A stretch of 64,000 nucleotides of DNA from Macrosoma leucophasiata. Taxonomy: Eukaryota > Arthropoda > Insecta > Lepidoptera > Hedylidae. The stretch spans positions 12,346,001 through 12,410,000 of the forward strand of contig JAWQUS010000032.1 in the NCBI GenBank assembly GCA_036365455.1, written 5' to 3'. The translations under genes and the position numbers were made by a program. Shown one piece after another: positions 46,239 to 58,034 of the stretch (position 1 is the stretch's first letter; each line of letters starts with the position of its first letter). The notes under the pieces are model-generated. The model searched no databases and was not told where the DNA came from. It saw only the letters and a list, made by a program, of their open reading frames with translations.

Positions 46239-49200
46239 ATGGAGGAATACCTCGGTAAAGAGTACGTGCAAACACAATCGGAATACTATGAAGAATTTCT
46301 CGTATATCTGGGTATGGTGATATGAGAGTGCAATCATTAACAATGTGTGAGATATACGGTTTCAGATGTTACTAATTAAAGCTATGATGGATTTTAATGT
46401 GATGTTTTGTGAGATTTCGTATTTTGATATACGAGGAGCCAGTGTTATTGGGTATTCGTGTTTTATTTCAATGTATGTATTAGTTAAAAAGTGAATTTGG
46501 TTCAGGAAAAAAGTATGAAAATGTTCAATGTCATCATAATTTCAATGCGTGTATAATTCTACGATTCATTATGATATATTGCAATTGATTTTATGTGCAT
46601 TCTAAACATACAAGTGATACTTATTTCTGTACTCTATGCTCTAGAAAATCTCACTAAAATAAAAGTCGTCAATGATTTTTTGACTTGTAAAATGGAGTTG
46701 AAAAACATCACGTTAAAACTGCTTCACTTCTTATGTTATTACACACACACACACACACACACACATAATATGTTATTGTTATACTAGCTGACCTGGCGAA
46801 CTTGGTATCGCCTGAGCGGCTTCCCGGTACCATCTCTGGAGTATAGTAAAATGCCTGGAGATCTGAATAACCACGCGCCCCATTTCAACAAAATGTAACT
46901 GCACGAATGCTTGAATGGACGTATTTACGTCTGCCATATCCCTTCGAACACAGGCGTAACGTTAAGTCGAGCCTTTTCGGTGGAGTGCGACCAGAAATAT
47001 CCATTCAACTTGACTTTCTTTTCAATTTTAACTACTTGTAAAAGTCAAAGCTTGTTCCTACCCATTTTTTAATCAACACTTTGATTTTTATCGATTTGTG
47101 TTAGTATGTATATTCTTTACTACAGTTTCAGTAGCCTTGAAACAGTTAATCAATTGAATATCCTTCTTACGAATTAAAGCTCAAAGTAGAAGCAGTACCT
47201 ATAATAATATAAACTTTTCTGAATAAGAACGCTGCGCGGGCGTAGGTGAACGCGTGGGGAGATAGCACGTCAACTAACGATCATCGAAATCAGGACTGTC
47301 CCGACAGAATCGGGACGAGTGGCACTTTGCATCATAATTTATTCTACGATAATTAAAATAGCTTCATTTGTGTACTTAAGCATTTTGTTAACATTGATAC
47401 ATTTTTAAGGTATCGGATACATAGCACGTAAAGTTGGTCTTGCGCTGAAACCAATACAGCGGCTAGATCGCAAGGACGATGGACAGTACACGCTTAGTTT
47501 CAAGTCGACTTTAGCCAATTTCACCACCACCTTCACACCGGGCACAGAGTTTGAAGAGACGAAGCCGGGTGATTTGAAAGTATATTAGACTATCTTCCTT
47601 ATTTTGTATTTTTCGCAATAACATTTGCTATTTTTAAGAAAAAATGTAGCCCAAAAAAGATTACGTACCTACCAAATAAAAAGTGTAGAAATACTCGCCG
47701 GGACTGACACTTAGGGGGAGATTCACAGACCGCACTACGACTTTATTTTCGAGCAAAGTACGCTTCGAACTGTCAAAACCCATACATTTCTGAGAGTTCT
47801 AAGCATACTTTGCTCAACGTATGCTTTGAACTGTCAGTACAGTACGCCATACATATACATACCCATATTCTAAGTCGTAATCTCGACCTTACTCAATAGA
47901 ATTGGTATTCTTAGTTGTAACTAATAATAGACATTCTGCCTCTGTTTGAGGTAAGAAAGCATGCTGCACCATGCACCTTATTTCGTTATCATTCATTACT
48001 AAAGTGCTGCAGCAATCGATTGAGTATGACTTACTGTAAAACTTTACTAATGACTGGAAGAACAGATATACTGGCCGGTGATTATTCGGATCTTTACTAT
48101 AACCTGATTTAAACAATAGTATGATGTTGCTCGTTGCTTTGGCGTGGGGGACGTGACGACCCTACCGCCCACTAGTAGAAGCATTTTCTTCTACTGGAAG
48201 ACAATTCTTCCACTAGTGTAGTCAGTCAACCGAACAATGGCGGTCAAAACATTCCAATGGGGCGGTAGTGCATACCGCAAGATGGACAACCGTGTCTTGC
48301 GATAAAACTACCAGCACTGCGATTGCCAATTCGCATGCCAAGGATGGCGATTATGGCATATCCCCCTCATGGCTTTGGTCCATCAGTTGACATCATTCGG
48401 CTGATATGACGATGATGTTTCTCAATATTAAGAAATCTGGAAAGATTCCCTGTATAATCCAACGTCAGCTCGCGAGAAGAATATGACAATAGATTTTAAT
48501 TGTTCGTTCGCCGCCGGCGGTTTCTCGTGTCTTGACGGTTTAATACGTAAATCAAACATTGATGATAAATAAGGAGCTACAATTATAGAATTAAAACACG
48601 TTAATAATAAGCATATCATAAATATGTTCAGTAGCTTGTTGATTTGATTGTGTTTGGACCAATGTTAGGTGATGACTGCAGCCTGCCAGCCTAGTAGATG
48701 ACTATATAGTAAAAAGCGAATTTTAAATGACATGTCTCTATATTCTTCATAAGAATGTCAATGGATAATGCAAGAGGAATTCAAAGGTGCAGTAATTTTA
48801 AACGGTATGTTTGAGAAGTACCTAATCCTCAAAGTTTATTTATAGCAACGTTCAAATCTGTTGTCTATCAACTTTAATTAAAAGCTCAGATCTGTGGTGC
48901 CACTTTTAAACCATGCTTTTCTCCCCAATTATGTATTCGTAGATGATAGTTCATATTTTTTGTGGTGATATAGCTCCAGTGCCGGAGATCTAAGGCGTAG
49001 GCATTACCGTATTACGTTATTTATCTGCCGCAAAATGGTAGTGTTCCGCACTAATCTTGTTCCGGTTAGATGGTAATAAATATGGCCACAAAAGCGAAAC
49101 ATCTTAGACCTGAGATTTTTGTGTAGATGTTTAGACATCTACTAGGCTGGCAGGCTGCAGTCGTCACTCAATATTCATTAAAAGTGAATGCTTGTTTGAC

Positions 49201-52200
49201 ACCAACATTATAAACTTCAGAAGTCCTCAAACGTACAGTATCCAACAAGAAATAATGCACATCGACCTCAGAATAAAATAAAATATGCTTACACTCACAG
49301 CCCCATAGTAGGTTTAAACCTGTGTCGTGGGTGCCGTTGTACACATACAACATATACACAAACACCCAGACCCGAAACAAATATCTGTAGGCCATACAAA
49401 TATTTGTCCCGGTGCGGGGATCGAGCCCGCGACCCTTCGGATCAAACGGTCATCTCACACCGCTGGACTAATCGGGTCGTCAGGAAGGAGACTTTGGCTT
49501 ATTTCGGATCAGTAGAGCGTTATCTTTTTCGCACCTTACCAATATGACATTTGTCCACCATTTTGATCAAGTTTTGACCAACACCGGACTATCAGTGCTT
49601 AAGTAGACAGCGTGCAGCAGAGATAACGCTCTACGAAGTGGATACTAGCCGATTGTCACTTTCAAGGGCTCGATGTGCAATATTTCTTGATGAGCACTAT
49701 AGGTATCTAATCTACAAAACAATTGCAGGTGACATCGACGATAACTATCGACGGCAATAAAATGATACACCAGGAGAAGCTGGCTAGTGGGAAAATAGTG
49801 ACACATACGAGAGAGTTCTACGCAGACCAGATGATTGCAGTGAGTGTTACTCACCATAATATCCCCCCTTTTCAATTTTTAACTGGTAGTAAAGAGTAGC
49901 ATAGATTAACAGACTCCCAGGTTTCGTTCAATACAGGCGAGAAGGCTGGTTCTTCGCGCAATAATTCATAATAATATATTATTTTGACGACCCGGTTAGT
50001 ACAGCAGTGTGATATGACCGTTTGATTCGAAGGTTCGCGGGTTCGATCCCTACACCGGGACAAGTATTTGTATGGCCTACAGATATTTGTTTCGGGTCTG
50101 GGTGTTTGTGTATGTGTTGTATGTGTAAAACGGCACCCACGACACAGGTTTATACCTACTATGGGGCTGTGAGTGTTAACGTATATAGCGTTAACCGTAA
50201 TATAAATAACTCTCTATCTGTTACGCCTTCACGAATAAAACCACTGAACTGATTTTGATGAATGAAATCTGATACAGAGATAGACTAGACCTTGGGCAAG
50301 GACATAGGCTACCTTTCTCGCGAGGAAAATGTTGTGTTTCTATTATCTATAGCAGTGGTTCTCAAACTTTTTAAATGACGGAATCCTTTTGGGAATCAAA
50401 ATACTTGATGGAACCCTACAATAAAACAATTGTTTTTATAAGCGTATTTTTATTAATCAGCATAATGAAAGTTCAATGTAACAGTTACTAATTATTATTT
50501 ACTTCACCACTTGGCAAGGACAATAATAGAAAAAAGAAAAAATCTAACTAGTGGGAGGTATGAAACTGTTTTTTATTTTTCATCAATTGGTTGATATCAG
50601 GTTTGATGAAAGAAAGTTGGAGTCTCATATCAGCTTCGGCGTCCAGTCTATTGCGATATTTTGTTTTCGTGGCTGCGTAGGTAGAGAATACTGTTTCGCA
50701 CAAATATGTAGTTGGGAACGGGAGAAGAATATCCAGAGCTATTTGGCCAAGCATTGCATATTCATCTTGGATTCTGCACCAAAAATCATTGAGAGGCGTC
50801 GTTTTGAACAGTGACTTCCATACTTGTGTCTGATGACATTTCTAAAAGAGATTCATATATCTCGTTTGACACGTTTTCAGGCTTTTCCAAGTTGGGTAAA
50901 AAAGGATTATGGATCCATGAATTCACTTTAATTTTTGTATTGTGTTCGGGAAAATACTTTTCAAAAGATGCGCATCGAACTGAGATATTGGACCAATTCT
51001 TCAAACACACCATCTTCAAACTTTTCTGAGTCGTTTTCGCTAACAAACTCACTGAGTAACGTAAAGCTTTCTATTTCTTTCTTACCAATGCAAATGATCC
51101 AAAAATCTAATATCTAATCTATTCCTTTAAAAGCAGTTATTTTATTATAGGTCTGAAACACTGTTGTCTGTTTACCTTGCAACGAAAAATTCAATTGGTT
51201 AAGTTTTTGAAAGATATCCGCCATAAAAGACATTCGGAACAACCAAGTTTTATCATACAAACGGTCCTTCAAATTAAAAGAAGTATCTGCTGAAAGAAAC
51301 ATTTGTAACTCGGTTCTAAGTTCAAATAGCCTTGTTAAAGTTTTACCCCGAGACAGCCATCGCACTTCTGTATGGAGCGGCAGTGTTTTATGTTTGCTGC
51401 CATAATCCTCACATAATAATGAGAACAATCGGGATTGTAGTGGTCGTGATTTGATAAAATTAATTATTTTTACCGCTTCATCCATAACTAATTTTAGATT
51501 TGACGGCATTTCCTTCATCGCAAGTGCTTGTCTATGCAGAATACAATGACACTTTACAATTAGGCGCTTTATTTTTCATTCGTGACACTGGTCCTGCTGT
51601 TTTACCTGTCATCGCCTTCAATGCAATTGTTTCAACTGAGATTATTTTCTTCAAATATTTATTTATATTATTAAAAATTTCTTCCCCGGTAGTGTTTGTA
51701 AGCAGCGATGAACACATAAGCATGTCTTCTTCAAAAAAATTTTTTATATGGATATCTCACAATAACCAGCAGGATCCATTTCCAAGGCGAATCATGTATT
51801 TTGTAGACGTGTAACTAGTTCTTGTTTGACGTAGCTTGCCAGATCATGGATTCGTCGTGAAAAAGTTTGCCGCTGGCGATAGGTATGACGTTCGAAAAGT
51901 AGCGTCAGCAAAACATAATATATATATTTTTTTATTTAATTGTAACAATAAAAATTGTGTACGTATATTTGGGTAAAACTATGACACATTGTAAGTTTTG
52001 TTGTCACGTGGGGGAGGGTACACGCATTCCACAGACCGGCAAACTTAGAGCGAACGGGTTGTAGGTACAAGTATAAAATTGTTGATACCAAACTTATGAG
52101 ATATTGTACCAGCTATTGTAACACATGTTTCTACAAATACAAATAAATAAATAAATAACGTTCATAGCGTTTTGTGCGGCGACTAGAGAGAGGTGTTTTG

Positions 52201-53485
52201 ATTTTCTTTTCTAAATTCTTGCGGAACCCCGACAGAGGTATCACGGAACCCTAGGGTTCCGCGGAACACACTTAGAGTATAGCTGATCTATAGGAACAAA
52301 GTGGCTATGCTTAAAGTGAGCGCGTCTAATACAATAAGTGGTTATTATATTGTAGGTACGATCACCGATGATTCAGCCAAACAAATGTTAAGACCTACTC
52401 GACCTCGAAAATAGAAAAACGTAACTTCACGCCTGTGATCCCCGAAGGGGTAGGCAGAGGTAAATGCATGCATTCAAGCATACATGCAAACACCCACGAT
52501 TTGCCGGTTACGTTTTGGCCCATGTAACAGGTGGCGAGCCTGTTGACATCTCCGGGCACATTACCAAACTTTGAGGTACTGGGAAATTTCCAGGAAATGA
52601 AAAAATCCCAATAGAACCAGAGATACAGGCTTTTTTCACCATTATCTCTGATAACCCCCTACCCGGGAATCGAACCCAGGACCTCAGCGTAGTAGTAGTG
52701 GCGTGCTACCACTAGGCTACCGAGGCAGTCGAAAATAGAAATGTTACGAAAGTAACATAAAATTCTATTTAAACGTTACTAATTAAAAGTTATACAGTCT
52801 ATCGATAGCCGAAAACTATCGTCGCAGCTTGTTTACTGAATTCCCAACAGAAAACATCTCCAGGGTTATTTTTGATTGCGTAGCCATTTATGCTCAAAGG
52901 CATCTCGGTTCCAATCAATTTGGGAATTCAGGAGTATTAAAAAAGTGGCCAAGTGCGTATCGGACACGCCTATGGGGGGTTGCGCAAGTAGCAAGGAAAG
53001 TAATATTTGGCTGCATGTTCACTACTATAACTTTACGCCTGCAAAAAATTAGGAGCTTGGCTACAGATACTTGTTTCGGGTCTGGGTGTTTGGGTATCTG
53101 TTGTGTGTGATCAACGGCACCCACGACACAGGTTTATACCTAGTGTGGGCTGTGAGTGTAATCGTATTTATTTATTTATATTGTATTGTAAGTATGAATG
53201 ACCAAGTTATATTTGCGGTTTTTATAAATGACAAAGTTATATTTGCGGATTGACAATCTGAGGCGAGGCAAATTATTTATCATTTTAGAAGTGAAACGAT
53301 GTATGAATAAACAAAATTTGAAATGATTGATTTAGAGAAAAAAATCATCCCTTTTTTCCATTTACCTACGGAATACTAAAAAGCTCTCTTTGATCTTTGT
53401 CCACTTCAAGTTGATTTTGTTACAGACTACGACGGCTGAAGGTCTGGACAAGGTTGTGAAGAGGTTTTACACGTTGGTGCAGTAG
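46239..53485 (+). CDS. FABP: Fatty-acid-binding protein (FABP/CRABP family), 137 aa, 4 exons
   Basis: Exons: 46239-46311, 47410-47579, 49729-49839, 53426-53485 (TAG). Phases match at every junction, and the four-exon layout is the classic one of the family. The protein begins MEEYLGKEYVQTQSEYYEEF, then GIGYIARKVGLALKP, FTPGTEFEETKPGD, TITIDGN, and ends VVKRFYTLVQ. This is the ten-strand beta-barrel lipid carrier of the cytosol. The Arg-x-(Phe)-Tyr near the C-terminus corresponds to the carboxylate-binding R-x-Y, and an upstream Arg in HTREFY fits the second binding arginine. Introns carry SINEs, a hAT element and MITEs. The ligand cannot be inferred from sequence alone. Confidence 0.92.
46785..46975 (+). 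repeat. Helicase-flanking style lepidopteran repeat end plus degraded family D
   Basis: CTAGCTGACCTGGCGAACTT at 46784 is a common dispersed repeat terminus; the following CAGGCGTAACGTTAAG and GAATGGACGTATTTACGTCT are diverged family D segments. A (CA)n run precedes it (46741-46764). Confidence 0.4.
47712..47885. mobile_element. Palindromic MITE M1, partly rearranged
   Basis: Left arm as at 35828; the right arm is disrupted. FABP intron 2. Confidence 0.65.
48160..48350. repeat. Dispersed repeat (family E)
   Basis: ACCGCCCACTAGTAGAAGCA, TCAACCGAACAATGGCGGTC; inverted copy of 23973-24165. Confidence 0.6.
48958..49205 (+). mobile_element. Poly(A) SINE (family A), degraded
   Basis: TTGTGGTGATATAGCTCCAG to GTGAATGCTTGTTTGACACC with many changes. 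FABP intron 2. Confidence 0.55.
49272..49492 (-). mobile_element. tRNA-derived SINE (family C), FABP intron 2
   Basis: Full minus-strand copy with GTGCGGGGATCGAGCCCGCG (B box complement). Pairs with the inverted copy at 49985. Confidence 0.8.
49555..49712 (+). repeat. Short dispersed repeat, also at 15540-15655
   Basis: CTAGCCGATTGTCACTTTCA and GGGCTCGATGTGCAATATTT match CTAGCTGATTGTCTCGCTCG and CTCGATGTGCTATTTTTCTT at 15600. An inverted piece is at 49215-49262. Ends 17 bases before FABP exon 3. Confidence 0.5.
49985..50190 (+). mobile_element. tRNA-derived SINE (family C), FABP intron 3
   Basis: GACGACCCGGTTAGTACAGC, B box GCGGGTTCGATCCC, then the tail; inverted relative to the copy at 49272. 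Confidence 0.8.
50353..52285 (-). mobile_element. hAT transposon (ZBED5/SCAND3-like transposase remnant) with 8-bp TSD
   Basis: The left end CAGTGGTTCTCAAACTTTTT is a typical hAT terminus. The right end, read inversely, is a diverged match (…CTTAGAGTATAGCTG). ATCTATAG is duplicated exactly outside both ends (50345-50352, 52286-52293), the 8-bp duplication of hAT elements. On the minus strand fragments of a transposase run from 51730 to 50548, with frameshifts and stops: CHCILHRQALA, LPLHTEVRWLSRG, and the C-terminal dimerisation region (TTYLCETVFSTYAATKTKYRN). It is inactive by these breaks. It lies in FABP intron 3. Confidence 0.9.
52414..52731 (-). mobile_element. tRNA-derived SINE (family D), full length
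   Basis: On the minus strand GCCTCGGTAGCCTAGTGGTA is a Pol III A-box-like start and GGGTTCGATTCCCGGGTA the B box; the tail ends in GGCGTGAAGTTACG. Confidence 0.75.
53062..53165 (+). mobile_element. tRNA-derived SINE (family C), tail fragment
   Basis: ACAGATACTTGTTTCGGGTC and GGCACCCACGACACAGG; head missing. Confidence 0.6.
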
Positions 53486-53600
53486 ATTTTTTTCTGATTT
53501 AAGATGTTACATTGAAATGGTATGGCTTGAGGTTTATCCTAGTTATATAATACGTTAATTTATTTCTTTTGTGTTGAATAAATGTTTAAGTAAGTATATG
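53486..53600 (+). terminator. FABP 3' UTR and poly(A) signal
   Basis: A short AT-rich 3' UTR follows the TAG stop; AATAAA is at 53577-53582. Confidence 0.65.
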
Positions 53601-53817
53601 TAATTCCGTGTTTTATTGTGTGTACGACCAGCTTTACAATGAACAAAAACTTACAAGAACTGTTATTGAACTGTAATTGAATATATAGACCAGGTATGCA
53701 TACCGAAAATGTAAAAGTATACGTGTATAAGTGTAATACTATTATTATGTGATTTGTTATTCTCTTGGTTTTTCTTTTAAGTAGTGATATACCTACAACT
53801 AAGTAGTTATATACATT

Positions 53818-53972
53818 AAGGTTCGGTTGCAGTAAGATATTAGTTAAAGTTTTTGTAAAATTTTACATCCGTCTCAAACTTTAACTTTGCTAAAGTTAGA
53901 GAAAGATGTTTAAAAAAAATTCATGAACAATAACCTTAACAAATATTTTGGTTCAACTGAACCTTAGTGTTA
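53818..53972. mobile_element. Palindromic MITE M2, diverged
   Basis: AAGGTTCGGTTGCAGTAAGA to GGTTCAACTGAACCTTAG. Confidence 0.6.
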
Positions 53973-54740
53973 GATAAGTAAAAGTTTCGTTTATTAGTAC
54001 ACCCTCCTATGTTGTCTTGTTTATATTTTTCTTCTCGGATGAAATCTCTGATAAGCGATAAGGCCGCCTTCTGTATTCTATTTACTGTATTTATTCGTAT
54101 TTTTGGCCTATCTTTATATACCATACATAATAAAGAGCATTATTGTTTTTGTTTTATAAGTTATCATTTTATAAGTTATCAACCAAATGATTAAGCCATT
54201 CCCTTTATCGGTGAATCCCCACATCGATCTTTCACATCTATATTATGTTTATATACTTTATACCCATAATTGAGAGCAGGTTTAGATCAAACGAACAAAA
54301 AGCTAGAACCAGAGCAGAGCATTCTTTCTTAACTGATTAAAAAAGGATGTGAAGAAATAACGGTAACTATTCCAAAGAGAGAGTTTCACAGAATAGAGAT
54401 GGAAAAAGAAAGTCTTAAGTTATGATACTCAAAACATAGAAGACACGCCTGGTAAAAAACTATAACTGGTAGAGCAATGTTTGAGGTAACAGGACCGTCC
54501 GATTAAAAACAGACCGTGCACTATTAAACGTTATAATCAAATTTCGCCGAAGTTAATCCATATCAACTTTCACTTAACATGGCCCCTTATCGCTAACAAC
54601 CCAGAACATTCTCTCCCGGGCACTTTCCAAAATACGATTCCCTATTCCATTAGACCCTCTCGAAGTTATCTCGCGTTATTTACATCGCCTGACCGTACCG
54701 TCTTATGTAGACGACCCTTATGTGTCGGCCCCCTAGGTGG
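53973..54740. other. Intergenic stretch
   Basis: A minus-strand frame 54124-53936 (INTVNRIQKAALSLIRDFI) is not recognised. The rest is AT-rich until the TATA promoter. Confidence 0.3.
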
Positions 54741-54916
54741 TATATAAGTGAGCAGTCGTGGTCCGTGTGTAGTTGTTTATAAGGGCGGTTTCTGGTCGAT
54801 GGGCGCGGGTGGTGTGGGTGGGGTGTCACGGTGTCGTCGCCATGGCAACGCGGCGCCCGGACGCCGGTTCCGACGCCGCCAGTGTCGGTCGCCGCGCCCG
54901 CACCGCACCCACCCGC
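54741..54916 (+). promoter_or_regulatory. TATA promoter and possible first coding exon
   Basis: TATATAAG at 54741-54748 is followed about 94 bases later by an ATG in a strong context (GCCATGG, 54842). The next 25 codons are Arg/Ala-rich (MATRRPDAGSDAASVGRR) and end at a GTAAGT donor (54916|54917). A GC-rich island surrounds it. No partner exon is certain: an acceptor at about 55033 adds 24 codons but overlaps a dispersed repeat, and an exon at 62948-63039 has a different phase. I do not recognise the gene. Confidence 0.45.
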
Positions 54917-55322
54917 GTAAGTGACACGCGCTGCGAAAAAGCACAACCGCCCTGTACGCGGTACATGTTTTAAGGCTTTTGGGGGACTTCACGTCATGGA
55001 AGAAGCATTCGTTTTGATTATTTAATCTTACAGCTTCAAAGAGTGGTGGATGTAGAAGAGGCACGGGAGGTGTGTAGAGACCGCTCCACGTATTTGCTTA
55101 CGCCGTGAGGGACTTGGTGTGAGATACACTCTGCAGCTTGCAGCTCCATATGAAAACTAAAAACTTCGATGCAGATACCACTTTTGCGGCCTCATCTAGT
55201 AAGTTTGGGATACGAAATTATCATGTACCTACCTACCTAAATTATGCAAAAGAACTTCGCATAGCTGACTTATTCAAAAATTGATACTATATCGTTTCTG
55301 ATTCTAACACGATCTTAGACTA

Positions 55323-55420
55323 GTGGAGAGATTCACAGACCGCACAACGACTTTACTTTGAGCAAAGTATGCTTAGAACTGTCAGAAATGTATGGGCTCT
55401 GTGAATCTCGCCCTAGGACT
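55323..55420. mobile_element. Palindromic MITE M1, internally deleted
   Basis: GAGATTCACAGACCGCACAA to CTGTGAATCTCGCCCTA. Confidence 0.6.
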
Positions 55421-56094
55421 ACTGAATCATATTTAGGCGTTTCGCCGCGGTAGGCGGTGAAGCGGATTTCATGTCGTTTTGCTTCTATATTAAATCCGTT
55501 GATACCATTCACACTTTCACCGCCCGACCGCGCGGACTAGCGGTACTCTCGCCGCCACCGCCTCTTCGCACTGTCGTTCGCGCGGAGAAGCGGTCCCTCG
55601 TGAGTGGAGAACGTCTTGCAATTGAAATACAATGGATTTCGACGTTTTTCTTTTTACGCAGCAAAATTTACATTGCTGTCGCAATTACTGTAACAACTTC
55701 AGCGTTCAGATCTGATGATTATCAGATAAGGTATAGCTATTACTCTCATAGGTGCAAAAAAAAAACACCAACCGCCTTTTACGCGGTATAGTTGATGTTT
55801 TTGGGAGATCTAATTTTGAGTCACGGACGTCAAATACTGTCTCGCTTTGTAGTCACTTTTAGCTTTTTGGATGTAAACTTGGTCTTACACCTTACACGTG
55901 ACCTCCGAATTCCACTTCGTTCGATTCGCTCCAGAGATAGCTCGACTTCGGACACTGTTCATTATATAGGTTATATCTTGATTTTGTCACTGAACAGACT
56001 TGGGGCATATTTTTGGGTCTACCTACATAATTATAGATTATTAATTTTAATTTAGTTAAGCGGCCATAATATGCAAACATTTTTTTTCAATTTT
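55421..56094. other. Possible foldback element with GCGG/CCGC motifs and short ORF
   Basis: 55440-55615 has repeated GCGGTGAAGCGG/CCGCC motifs, then ATGGATTTCGACGTTTTTCT (55631), a 27-codon frame (MDFDVFLFTQQNLHC). It may be the start of a Harbinger-type element; not certain. Confidence 0.3.
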
Positions 56095-56207
56095 CTATTT
56101 TTTTGGCGTGGTTACAAATCTAATATTACAATGCAAGATCCAATCCACAAATCTAAGAAATTGAATTTGATTCGTACGAAAACAACTAAATCGTTCAAAA
56201 AGTTTCT

Positions 56208-56234
56208 TACCGAGTTCTAGTAAATCCGTCATCA
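56208..56234 (-). CDS. Possible first exon of a minus-strand gene
   Basis: On the minus strand CACCATGATGACGG starts MMTDLLEL and is followed by a good GTAAGAAA donor. The upstream stretch is GC-rich. Only nine codons, with no second exon recognised. It could belong to an N-terminal extension of a gene to the left, or be chance. Confidence 0.2.
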
Positions 56235-56754
56235 TGGTGACCCTACACCACCCCGGGTCGGGTCGATGGGGCCAGGGTGGCTCGCACCTTTTGTTTAGGA
56301 CCCCCCACCCCATCGTTCATTTACTCTCGCACCGCTCTCAATGTTGTTTGCAAAAGGTTTAGGTGCCTAAATGTAGGGAGTAATGTCACGTTTTCACTTT
56401 TTAACCGTTGCGCCTGGTAAGCCGGAATTAGAGTGGTGAAAAATGCTTGTTCAAATATTTCGAGACAAATTTGATTTCAAATATAGAATCAAGTCTGAAG
56501 TGATTACATTAGACATATTTATATACCTATCCCAGATTAGGTATAGGTTCTACAAGGTATGTAACCTAGCCTGAGCAGATTATAAAACTTTTCGGACAGG
56601 GCCGAATGGGTACATGGGTGTTCGTATTCGTAGAGATATATCTTTTCCATAGGACCCCCTTTTCCACTTCTTAATTTACTCTCGCGCACCGCTTTCAATG
56701 TTGTTTTGAAAAGGTTTAGGTATTTAAAAAAAACATAAGCTAAAATAAACCTAA

Positions 56755-57118
56755 AGCGCGCATGGCCCCGCGGCTGGTGTAGATCGTAAGCGATCTACTC
56801 GGTTAAGCATGACAGGCGCGGTCGGGTGTGTGATGGGTGACCGCTAGTGGCAAACTAAAAGCGTTTCCGTGCTTTGGAGGGCACGTTAAGCCGTCGGTCC
56901 CGGTTGCTATCGATAGATAGCAGCCGTTTAACCTTGTCGGAGGCCTTATGGGCGGTTTGAAAACATCCGATATCGGGTTGGCCACTAACCCACCCACCTT
57001 CACCAATCCGCGTTGGAGCAGCGTGGTGGAGTGAGCTCCAGGCCTCCCCCTAAAAAGGGGAGAGACTCGTGCCCAGCAGTGGGACGTATAATGGGTTGCC
57101 ATTATTATTATTATTATT
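56755..57118 (+). mobile_element. 5S-rRNA-derived SINE, full length with (ATT)n tail
   Basis: The most complete copy: 5S-like head, body and a CCATTATTATT tail. Confidence 0.8.
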
Positions 57119-57204
57119 TCGTACCTATAATATGCAGAGCAGATTATAATTTATCTTATTATTTGCTAAAAAAGTTTCGAGATTTTTCTTTAATGTTATG
57201 TAGG

Positions 57205-57428
57205 TAAGTCAACCACCTACACAAAGACCAAGGTCAAATGCAGATGCGTTACCACTCCTGAGGCCTAAGATGTTATGCCTCTGTACCGAAAATTACAGAG
57301 CCGTACATTACCACCTGACCGGAACACGATAGTGCTGAACACTGCCATTTAGCGGCAAGTATATTAGGTAATGCGGTAGTGCCTACGCCCGCGAGCTCCG
57401 TCACTGGAGCTCTACCACCAGTGGGTGT
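57205..57428 (-). mobile_element. Poly(A) SINE (family A), 3' truncated
   Basis: AACCACCTACACAAAGACC to CTGGAGCTCTACCACCAGTG. Confidence 0.75.
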
Positions 57429-58034
57429 TCGAGTAACAGATATTTAAACTTTTTAGGCTGGAGCGCCTTCTGCGCTCGCCGATTGCACGGTGAAGTAGAC
57501 CAGTGCCGTCTCAAGACGAGTCGCCTACATAAGTCTGTCCTAAAAAAAAACAGATAAACTGTATTCGTTGAAGGTTAGACAGAGACTACTTAGATGAGGT
57601 AGAAACTATGTATGAGGGTATCTTCAGAGCCATATTGATAGTTCGAAGACCTGATAAGTACATAACAGCCAACATTAAGACTTTTTGTCCACATAATAAA
57701 TAGGTAACCTACTGAAAATTGCGGAAACCCAATATTATCACGAATAAAACAAATTGAGCAACAAAACCATTAGCAAGTTGTAGACCAACAGTCGGCAAGT
57801 AAGCTAAAAGACGTCAAGTTTTAAACAACTTCCGTGCAACTCTGCGAACTTTGTGTCCGCAACACGACAAATGAGAACCAACGAAAAAAAATATTTTATA
57901 ACACAATAATTTAAGGCTGGGTTGCATTATCTTACTTTAACTTTAACAAGATTGTTAAAGTATCGGTTAGGTAAAAAAAAATAGTTCTTGTTGAAATGAC
58001 TAACCTCAAAATTATATATCAGATGATAAGAGAG
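57429..58034. other. Intergenic stretch
   Basis: No gene seen. A partial M2-like sequence lies at 57912-57965 (GGCTGGGTTGCATTATC). Confidence 0.35.

Noticed and set aside
46741..46764. CRISPR-like or telomeric array
   Set aside because: It is a plain (CA)n microsatellite; no spaced repeat arrays exist in the window.
53936..54124. Minus-strand 62-codon frame (RIQKAALSLIRDFI)
   Set aside because: No start context, no splice partners and no family that I know; left as unexplained.
55471..55791. 106-codon frame as a gene
   Set aside because: No recognisable protein features; GC-rich repeated motifs point to a foldback element.
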